From positions 8,388,349-8,452,348 of the forward strand of contig CM038726.1 of NCBI GenBank assembly GCA_021613375.1: DNA of 64,000 bases, given 5' to 3'. Within the stretch, counting starts at the first letter, position 1; the number at the start of each line of letters is the position of its first letter. Shown one piece after another: positions 58,601-64,000 of the stretch. The notes beneath the pieces were generated by a model that was given only the letters and a program-made list of their open reading frames with translations, was not told where the DNA came from and made no database searches. The stretch is from Megaleporinus macrocephalus. Lineage: Eukaryota > Chordata > Actinopteri > Characiformes > Anostomidae. A program made the position numbers and the translations under genes.

Positions 58601-59609
58601 GAACTTGGTTAGAAATCGGTTAGAACTCAGCTAGAACTCTGGTAAACTCAGCTGGAAGTCGGCTAGAACTCTGCTAGAACTCGGCTAGGACTGCTAGAAC
58701 TCTGCTGGAACTTTATTAAAACTTGGCTAGAACTCGATTAGAACACTGCTGGAACTCTGTTAAAACTGCTAGAACTCTGCTAGAACTCTGTTAGAACTCT
58801 GCTAGAACTCTGGTAAACTCAGCTAGAAGTCGGCAAGAACTGCTAGAACTCTGCTAGAACTCAGCTAGAAATCTGTTAAAACTTGGCAAGAACTCAGTTA
58901 GAACACTGATAGAACTCTGCTAAGACTCGGTTAGAACTCTGTTAGAACTCTGCTGGAACTCGGTTAGAGCTGTGTAAAAAGTCAGATAGAACTCAGCCAG
59001 AACTCGGCTACAATGCTGTTAAAACTCTGCTAGAACTCAGCTAGAACTTGGTTAGAACTCGGCTAGGACTCTGCTAAACTCTGCTAGAACTCTGATAAAC
59101 TCAGCTAGAACTCGGCAAAGACTGCTAGAACTAGGCTAGAACTCGGTTAGAACACTGCTAGAACTCTGCTAAGGCTCGGTTAGAACTCGGTTCAAACTCA
59201 GCTAGAACACTTCTAGAACTCTGCATGTACTCTGCTAGAACACTGCTGGAACACTGACAGAACTCTACAAAGAAGGTTAAGATTGGGCTAAGACTCGGCT
59301 AGAATGTGTCTAGAACTTAGCTAGAACTGCTAGAACTCTGCCTAACAGAGTCCAGACTGCTTGTATGTGTTGTGTGTGTTTCTCATCAGTGAACTTCACT
59401 GTCTCTACATTTCTGCAGTGCAGTGGGATTATGTACAGGTGCATTGTGGGAAGGAAGGAGGGAGATGGAGATAAATAACCTTCATTCTGTGATCAGAGAC
59501 TTTGTTCATCACATGATCATTAAATAAAACTGTTATTTTAAAATGTGGTGTATGTGAGTATCAGCTGTCAGTAGGAGGAGGAAATATCATTTACTTACCC
59601 AGAAATCAC
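39107..59609 (-). CDS. Coiled-coil/GIMAP GTPase fusion gene, 3' part (copy 2)
   Basis: Minus-strand exons, 5' to 3': 59609-59599, 55766-55751, 54929-54913, 54216-54156, 48713-47682, 47607-47539, 43199-42534, 42459-42391, 41557-40976, optional 40637-40566, and 40464-39107 with the stop. All junctions are GT-AG and all phases agree. From 55766 to the stop they sum to 3,942 nt, an unbroken frame of about 1,313 residues (1,289 without the optional exon). Order of parts: a short linker (EEQLSG, VWVSQ), a charged helix ([12 protein letters not shown]), [12 protein letters not shown], some 750 residues of Glu/Lys/Arg-rich coiled coil, then an AIG1/GIMAP GTPase domain followed by its own coiled coil. 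GIMAPs are known as lymphocyte-survival, membrane-scaffold GTPases. No signal peptide or membrane segment is visible. The 5' end is missing: homology to copy 1 stops near 59,904, before the place where the IgV exon would be. Confidence 0.75.
40566..40637 (-). CDS. Optional 72-nt exon before the GIMAP exon
   Basis: Acceptor CTGTTTCATAG, weak donor GTAAAT, phase 1 in and out, no stop. Its end ([12 protein letters not shown]) resembles the end of the preceding exon ([12 protein letters not shown]), so it is a diverged duplicate of that exon's tail. Its last base joins the GIMAP exon as ATG AGT GGA, whereas skipping it gives TTG AGT GGA. Inclusion therefore places a methionine codon at the GTPase start. 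Confidence 0.5.
40976..41557 (-). CDS. Coiled-coil exon C (582 nt)
   Basis: Phase 1-1 between ACATTAATTC..TTACAG and AGCT|GTAAGT. The 194 residues are a Glu/Lys/Gln coiled coil with repeated EKNRLLTE / EEKEKLLTE / EKDRLLEE heptads, ending [14 protein letters not shown]. The first 110 or so residues are almost the same as exon B (43199-42534). Confidence 0.85.
42391..42459 (-). CDS. 69-nt linker exon, second copy
   Basis: Phase 1-1, 23 residues including [16 protein letters not shown]. Its 69 bases are identical to 47607-47539, with near-identical flanking introns. Confidence 0.85.
42534..43199 (-). CDS. Coiled-coil exon B (666 nt), a mosaic
   Basis: Phase 1-1, 222 residues of coiled coil. 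The 5' half matches exon C; the 3' half ([20 protein letters not shown] to QQLKH) matches the 3' end of exon A at 48713-47682. It is best read as the product of unequal recombination between these two. Confidence 0.85.
44236..44392 (+). repeat. 31-bp tandem repeat
   Basis: Four to five units of ATTACCAGTCC twice plus AATCACCTC, inside the part of the hAT-like element that interrupts its left arm. Confidence 0.9.
45198..45745 (+). repeat. Left arm of long inverted repeat
   Basis: ACACGAGGTGAAAGAT, ATCACTACATTTCCCCACAG and AGGGACCGT follow in the same order as in the reverse complement of 46,330-47,050. Roughly 80 percent alike by eye, with indels. Confidence 0.75.
46330..47050 (-). repeat. 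Right arm of long inverted repeat
   Basis: Partner of 45,198-45,745, about 585 bp away. It has an extra insert of about 170 bp relative to the left arm, roughly 46,620-46,790. Confidence 0.75.
47240..47690. repeat. Intragenic duplicated block (pair of 42,105-42,545)
   Basis: From ACAGCAGTGCTGAAGATTTT through the 69-nt exon to the 3' end of the coiled-coil exon the two blocks are almost identical, including introns. One difference is an extra TTGAACACTC in this copy. Confidence 0.85.
47539..47607 (-). CDS. 69-nt linker exon, first copy
   Basis: Identical in sequence to 42459-42391, phase 1-1. It joins exon A to exon B. Confidence 0.85.
47682..48713 (-). CDS. Coiled-coil exon A (1,032 nt)
   Basis: Phase 1-1, 344 residues. 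It starts [17 protein letters not shown], a non-coiled segment that may be a small folded cap, then runs into continuous charged coiled coil ([40 protein letters not shown]). A break at [19 protein letters not shown] splits the coil, and a similar break ([14 protein letters not shown]) occurs in the tail of the GIMAP exon. This suggests that exon A derives from a GIMAP-exon tail. Confidence 0.85.
48720..49587. other. Intron, no feature
   Basis: AT-rich intron of the GIMAP gene upstream of coiled-coil exon A. Confidence 0.6.
49596..50652. mobile_element. Non-autonomous hAT element, 1,057 bp, perfect 8-bp TSD
   Basis: Ends CAAGGGCGTAGAATTAG and, inverted, CAAGGGTGTAGATTTGC. Both sides carry GAAAAAAG (49588-49595 and 50653-50660). 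No transposase frame. An internal AGACCTGTTTCATTTGCAC block occurs twice (50,222 and 50,391). Confidence 0.85.
50690..51990 (+). mobile_element. L2/CR1-type LINE, 5'-truncated
   Basis: Encodes reverse-transcriptase palm blocks [16 protein letters not shown] and the catalytic YADDTQL (about 50,750-50,890), [18 protein letters not shown], then [20 protein letters not shown] and [12 protein letters not shown]. It ends in the typical fish 3' tail GATAAGAGCGTCTGCTAAAT. Frameshifts at about 51,060 and 51,300 break the frame, so it is inactive. Confidence 0.85.
52165..53475 (+). mobile_element. Second LINE fragment with an internal minisatellite
   Basis: [51 protein letters not shown] and [12 protein letters not shown] are the pre-RT region of a fish LINE family. 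A frameshift lies near 52,405, the RT itself is missing, and the 3' tail GGAATTACAATAAAAGCCTC is preserved at about 53,440. The deleted middle is occupied by a 16-bp tandem repeat. Confidence 0.75.
52955..53308 (+). repeat. 16-bp minisatellite TGTACTGTCCTGTCTG
   Basis: About 22 units with G/T variants. Free of stops in all three plus frames, which explains the three overlapping Cys/Val/Leu-rich open frames here. Confidence 0.95.
53480..53700 (+). other. Possible LTR-like fragment
   Basis: TTCAATAAACAGTTCTGCTC followed 25 bp later by GCGTCTGAGGGC and GTTACA resembles the polyadenylation end of fish LTR elements. No partner LTR or internal region is present. Confidence 0.3.
54156..54216 (-). 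CDS. 61-nt exon ([15 protein letters not shown])
   Basis: Phase 0 in, phase 1 out, strong acceptor and GTGAGG donor. Twenty residues of predicted helix, completing a glutamate codon with exon A. Confidence 0.75.
54230..54900. other. Intron, no feature
   Basis: Spacer between the 61-nt exon and the 17-nt microexon. Nothing else recognised. Confidence 0.5.
54913..54929 (-). CDS. 17-nt microexon
   Basis: GTGTCTGGGTTTCTCAG between TGTTATAG and GTGAGTAC. Phase 1 in, phase 0 out; adds G-VWVSQ with the shared codon. No copy-1 equivalent is in the window. Confidence 0.6.
54931..55575. other. Intron, no feature
   Basis: AT-rich spacer between the 17-nt microexon and the GT tract that opens the block shared with 7.7-11.84 kb. 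Confidence 0.5.
55585..55680 (+). repeat. (GT)n microsatellite
   Basis: Counterpart of 7,716-7,818. Left limit of the shared block in copy 2. Confidence 0.95.
55751..55766 (-). CDS. 16-nt microexon, copy 2
   Basis: GAGGAACAACTGAGTG, phase 0 in, phase 1 out, encoding EEQLS. Homologous by position to 7904-7889 but half the bases differ. Confidence 0.65.
55990..56232 (+). repeat. CTGT/CTCT-rich tandem repeat, copy 2
   Basis: Counterpart of 8,130-8,345, with a different unit order. Confidence 0.9.
56683..59345. repeat. 11-bp CTAGAAC minisatellite, copy 2 (about 2.65 kb)
   Basis: Same unit family and same flanks as 8,790-11,280. Many internal stretches align, but blocks are gained and lost, including an internal repeat of several hundred bp within this copy (about 56,720-57,060 resembles 57,300-57,650). 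Confidence 0.95.
59599..59609 (-). CDS. 11-nt microexon, copy 2
   Basis: GTGATTTCTGG, homologous by position to 11544-11534. It encodes Asp-Phe-Trp after a shared codon where copy 1 has Asp-Asp-Pro. Confidence 0.6.
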
Positions 59610-59904
59610 CTGTTTAAACAACAGAAAGAGACAATGTTAGATAAAAACATCCACAACATCATTTACAATTAGAAAAGTTCAGAATCTCTTTATCTCCTTA
59701 TCAGAAATCTCCTTTTCTCATCTGTACTGTCCTTTTTCATCCTTCACTACTGAACTGTCACTCAATGCTTTCAGTACAGCTTCATGAAGATGTTCAGCTA
59801 AACAGTTAAAGTGTAAACCTACAGCAGAAACTCAACACTTACAGAAATAACTGATAACAATTTACAGTAAAGTTCATTAATAAACTAGTAATTATGCAGA
59901 AACA

Positions 59905-60035
59905 GTTTATTAATTAATATATTAAACATTAATAATGAATTATGTATTAAACTTTGTTAATAATAAATGAAGATAAAGTGTGTGTGAGGTATCAGTGTTA
60001 TTAATGTTGTCTCTGTATCAGTGTATAGATCAGTG

Positions 60036-60068
<33 letters not shown>

Positions 60069-60084
60069 ATGTTTGTGTGTATGT

Positions 60085-60125
<41 letters not shown>

Positions 60126-60340
60126 TGTGTATGTGTGTGTATGTGTGTTGGTAATCATCACGTCATGGGGACACAAATCTGTTCACACAGTCACGTCGTG
60201 GGGACCACTTGCGGTATGGGGACTAAAAATCAGGTCCCCATAAGGGAATCCCTTTTAAATGACTAAAGAAGCTGTTCTGAAGGTGCCTGTGTGATTTTTA
60301 GCTTTGGCCCATAACACATGTATACCCGTTAGTGTGAGTG
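59905..60340. repeat. GT tract and GGGGAC-motif repeat at the copy-2 breakpoint
   Basis: After homology to copy 1 stops near 59,904 there is AT-rich DNA, a GT tract at 60,032-60,149, then GTCATGGGGACACAAATC and ATGGGGACTAAAAATCAGG. The last resembles the reverse complement of the repeat that precedes the copy-1 GT tract (7,640-7,715). Confidence 0.6.
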
Positions 60341-60573
60341 TGTGATGGCGCCCCCTTATAGTTTGAAAGTGGTACAGCACTGCTCCGCTCTGCACTGCTC
60401 CGCACACACTCCTATTCCAAATATGGTTGGGTACCGCCCACTTCCTGGTCCCCATTTGAAGGAGAAATACTTTTTCAGTGTGAAAGATCGCAATCCAAGA
60501 AAGAAGATTATTTGCAGGAGATACCAGCTAAGAAGCAAACAACTTGTGTAGAGGAACAAACATGAAGCACAAG
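60341..60573 (+). other. Possible 5' exon of KMT5A-like copy 2
   Basis: A strong donor CACAAG|GTAAGC at 60573 follows ATG 60562 (Met-Lys-His-Lys). A TATA-like CCCTTATAG lies at 60,352. The phase does not give a clear join to the exon at 61757, so it may be an untranslated exon or unrelated. Confidence 0.3.
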
Positions 60574-60889
60574 GTAAGCACATTTGTATGACAAAGCATT
60601 ATAACCAGCGTTCAACATCAGATAAGTGGCAAAAATTAGACTTGTTTTTTAACATATACAAACTTTACATCTGAAAATAAAAATCTGTGAAATTGTGTTG
60701 TTTTTTTATTAAAACCTAGCAATGAATTAATTTTCATATGCATATTTAAGATCTTTCCGATGAAATTGTGAAATTATGCTACGTAACTTTAAATGACAGA
60801 CTTACTGTTATCAGATTAAAATAACAGTATTCAAATTTTATAACAAATAACAAAAGGCTATTTCTGAGTGTGACCGCGCTTCAGTCAAG

Positions 60890-61250
60890 AGACTTTTAAT
60901 TGGAAGGCGCAGGTGAACCGGCCTTTTAACCCGCGCTCCGTCAGAGAGGAGCTGATAGCAGCAGCAGGAGCGACTCACAGAGCTCAGTAAGTCTCTGGAG
61001 TTTCTGACAAACCATCAAATTAAACTTTAGAAAGTTTTCTGAGTCACACCGACGAGTTCTAGAGCTCTCCGGTTAAACTACGAGAATGACTTCCAGTTCG
61101 CAGCGTCTGCTAATTCTCCCGGTCCACCTTAACTGTGCAGGAGTTAGTATAGCGCCGGAGGAGCCTGAATACTGCTGCCGCATCATTTAAGGTGGAACGG
61201 GAGAATTGGAAAAGAAGCTGTGTGTATGAAGCCGTGTTAGCCTTGTGGTT
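60890..61250 (+). promoter_or_regulatory. GC-richer promoter-like region of KMT5A-like copy 2
   Basis: AACCCGCGCTCCGTCAGAGA and GCAGCAGCAGGAGCG stand out from the AT-rich surroundings. An AGCTCA|GTAAGT donor at about 60,986 could end a leader exon. Confidence 0.35.
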
Positions 61251-61756
61251 AAGTTTAAGGATTATAAACTGAGTTTTACTGCAGGACGTTACTGTTTTAG
61301 TGTCAGTGCTTTCACCTAATAAAAGTAGAAGAGAGCTGCTGTGAGTTCTAAAGCTGGTTTAATGTGAGAGACAGCTAGCCTCCCAGGTTAGCTCAGTTAG
61401 CAGCATGCTAACATGCTAACAGCAGCAGTTTGGTAACTGGATTAAGACTGAGAGTTATTAGAGTTTTTAGAGAATACACTGTGTGTGTGTTTATGAATGT
61501 TGGTGTTTAGATGCTGTAACACACAGAACATTTAGGTTTTAGGCGACAACAACATTCTTATTCCACACAATATCAGATTCCCCATTTGACTCTCACCTGT
61601 TTAAAGGATTTCCTATTACAAAAGTATGTTCTTTATTTCTTTGATTTTAAAGTATCTCTGTATAAAAGAGAGTAAAATCATATACAAGTGATAACTTTTA
61701 AGACTGTAAACAATAACCAAATCCAATACAAACATTCTTTTTTATTCCCTTTGCAG

Positions 61757-64000
61757 AAATGCCACCACGGATCAGTCCCCTTAAGGATGCTGTTCAACAT
61801 ATTGTTTCCAAGACTGACAAAAATTAGAGGTGAAGTACATAAATTCAGTTAAAGGTAAGGTGGTGTCTGATGATTCACCAGTAAAAATGAATAACCTATA
61901 CATTCATTAAATAGGTGTTAGATTTCAGCTTATCTTAAATCAACTACCATTTATTTAGGCCAGTTTTTGTGAAATAGTCATCCCTTAATTTCTGGAGTAC
62001 ATTTTACCGTACACTAATTGGCAGCGGTAAATGGATAGATTGTTAGTTTTATTGTAATTGTTTCTGTTGTCTTATACAGGACGTGGCATATTTGCAAAGA
62101 GTTCAATTTGCAAAGGAGATTTTGTTGCGGAATATAGAGGAGATATGTTGAATGATGCAGAATTCCAGAGAAGGAGAAAACTTCACCACCCATCATGTGC
62201 TGCATTTATGTTTCCATTCAAGTGACGAGGGAAAACATGGTGGTAAGTTGCACCTAAGTTATACTTCTCATGCTGTACCATACTATACTACGTGTGACTA
62301 GTGATTAGTATGTATTTCTTCTTTTGTCTTTTTTTCATCATTATAAGTATTGATGCCTCTAGAGAAGATGGATCATTTGGGCGCCTAGTTAATGACGACC
62401 ACAAACATCCAAACTGTAGGATGAAAAAAAATCATGTGACTGGAAACCCACACCTTTGCTTGTTCGCATTGATGGACATTAAAGATGGAAAAGAAATCAC
62501 TTATGATTGTGGAGGTGAAGACTGCCCATGGAGAACACAAGTATGTTGCATGGTACACAGTGTACAGAATTGCTCATGGTGTTACAGAATGTGTTTAACA
62601 ATATACATTTAAATAAATTTGAAACTATTAGAAAAAATATATATCTAATAAACACCATAACTGTTAATAAAAATGTTTTTAACAAAGTAAGAATAAAAAA
62701 TAACATGCTAAAGACACAAAATACCTATGTAGTTATTCTATGTTCTAAAATGCTGACATTGTAAAATATGTGTACAGATAACCAGCGTTACAGCTAATGT
62801 CATGGCGGTGGGCGACTCCCATCCTTCTCCTCTGTCAGAGACCCAGATGGATGACTGTACTGGTTCAATGGCTGCACCTCAGCAGGTACAGTCATGCTTA
62901 TCATTTCAGATTTAATTCTATAGTCTCTGTTTATGTTGTTTTTGTACTTTCATGGGTTTTTAAAGAAGCTGAAGGGCCAAAAGAAGTGTATTATGATGGT
63001 AATCTATTGTGAATTACTACACTGAACAGTTTAATGCAGTGCATCTGGAAGGTTATTGGGGACAATTAGGGCAAATTTGAACCTTCACAACAGTTTTTTT
63101 CTTGGTCAATTATCACTCTGTTCTGGACACTCACGACGTCCCCGCAACACACCTTCAGTCGGTGTCTGTGTAAAAACTGTGTTTGAGAAGTTGGACAGAA
63201 CTGGTCCCCACAAGGAACTGTAGTGTTTTTGTGCAAGGTCCCCACAAAGCCTGGTTAGTACTTCATGTGTTAATGCTTTTATCCTTTTCTCTTTTCTATC
63301 TTCTGTAAATTAAATTAGGTGTGATTGTGTAAGCAATCAAACTGTTGTTCTTAATCTCCCACTGACTTTTTCCACTTTTTTCATCCACTCGTTCCTCCTA
63401 TAGACTCCCATATGTTTTCATCTTCACGCAAGCGCTATTCTTTCCTTTGCCCAACACCTACCAAAATGCATGCACTTACTGAGGGCCGTTCCCCACGCTG
63501 TACTTCACAGCCATACTGACTGTGTGTGTGGTGTTTTTCCCTCTTTACCCTGACACTCCCATCACGCTGGAATAGAGTGAATCTGGACTCAAAAGGGCGC
63601 ATGCTTTAACATAACACAAAGCCACATTCTTCCCTCACCAACCTGTTTGCATCTTGTTAATAAAGATTCTTGTTTTTATAGTTTTTTACAATTCTAGAAA
63701 TGGGATTTGTATTTACAACTCTATCTCTTAAACTGTTTGTCTGTTTATATATTTGTCTGTCTGTCTATTTGTCTGTCTAAGCCATCTCTTATTCTTCTTT
63801 CGGCTTTTCCCTTTTCAGGGGTCACCACAGCGAGTCATCCTCCTCCATCTCACTCTGTCCTCTGCATCCTCTGTCCTCATGCCAACTACTTCCATGTCCT
63901 CTCTAACTGCATCCATATATCTCCTCCTTAACATCCTTCTACCAACATACCCAAACATGTCCAAACCATCTCACTCTGGCCTCTCTAACTATATCCCATA
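61757..64000 (+). pseudogene. KMT5A-like SET-domain gene, copy 2, broken
   Basis: Exons 61757-61854, 62080-62242, 62348-62540 and 62778-62885; the last exon lies beyond the window. ATG 61759 opens MPPRISPLKDAVQHIV. The frame slip near 61,820, the TGA at 62223-62225 and the Tyr-to-Cys change in EITYDCGG are shared with copy 1, so these lesions predate the duplication. Exon 62778-62885 is intact (TSVTANVMAV to MDDCTGSMAAPQQ), unlike copy 1. The shared stop codons make a functional methyltransferase unlikely. Confidence 0.75.
63775..64000 (-). mobile_element. Start of the RTE LINE in copy 2
   Basis: Same insertion boundary and sequence as 1,985-2,210, including the CTTTCGGCTTTTCCCTTTTC 3' end. 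Continues past the window. Confidence 0.8.

Noticed and set aside
60342..60551. 69-residue plus-strand open frame
   Set aside because: No recognised domain, an overlapping minus-strand frame of similar size, and no splice-phase match to the next exon; kept only as a possible untranslated exon.
61220..61260. GTTAGCCTTGTGGTTAAG resembling a tRNA/SINE A-box
   Set aside because: No B-box, anticodon arm or poly-A tail at the right distance.

Overview
The window looks like nuclear DNA of a ray-finned fish, probably an otophysan. The evidence is short GT-AG exons in a repeat-rich background, an RNase A-family gene of the fish antimicrobial type, a GIMAP/AIG1 GTPase domain joined to long coiled coils, KMT5A-like SET fragments of a kind that is multicopy in teleosts, and several teleost transposon families (RTE and L2/CR1-type LINEs, Tc1-like elements, hAT elements with 8-bp target duplications). 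The species cannot be named from the sequence. There is no sign of bacterial or organellar DNA.

Layout. 1-5,516 (+): a broken KMT5A-like SET gene, interrupted by an RTE LINE (about 1,985-4,640, minus) and a Tc1-like element. 5,600-7,820: transposon debris and a GT microsatellite. 7,889-13,940 (-): the 5' part of a butyrophilin-like IgV gene (start exon, IgV exon, an 11-nt and a 16-nt microexon). Its long intron holds a 2.5-kb minisatellite with an 11-bp unit. 14,000-25,000: mostly unassigned DNA with one small + strand gene start (17.4-18.1 kb). 25,020-26,700 (+): an RNase A-family gene with a frameshift, flanked by a pair of diverged paralogous segments (22.5 and 28.2 kb). 32.2-33.0 kb (+): a second copy of the 17.4-kb gene start. 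39,107-59,609 (-): the 3' portion of a large gene built from three microexons, large coiled-coil exons and a C-terminal GIMAP-type GTPase exon. 60-64 kb (+): a second copy of the KMT5A-like unit, at an offset of 61,789 bp from the first and nearly identical to it.

How the parts relate. The minus-strand exons from 55,766 to 39,107 join with matching splice phases into one open frame of about 1,313 residues (1,289 without one optional exon). The intron block carrying the 11-bp minisatellite and the two most upstream microexons occurs twice, at 7.7-11.84 kb and 55.6-59.90 kb. Copy 1 keeps the IgV end and lacks the coiled-coil/GTPase end. Copy 2 keeps the coiled-coil/GTPase end and lacks the IgV exon, because its homology stops just before the KMT5A-like unit. 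The simplest inference is an ancestral IgV - coiled coil - GIMAP fusion gene. Between the two copies the microexons differ at about half of their bases while the flanking intron is almost unchanged, and the differences stop at the splice junctions. This is the most unusual signal in the window.
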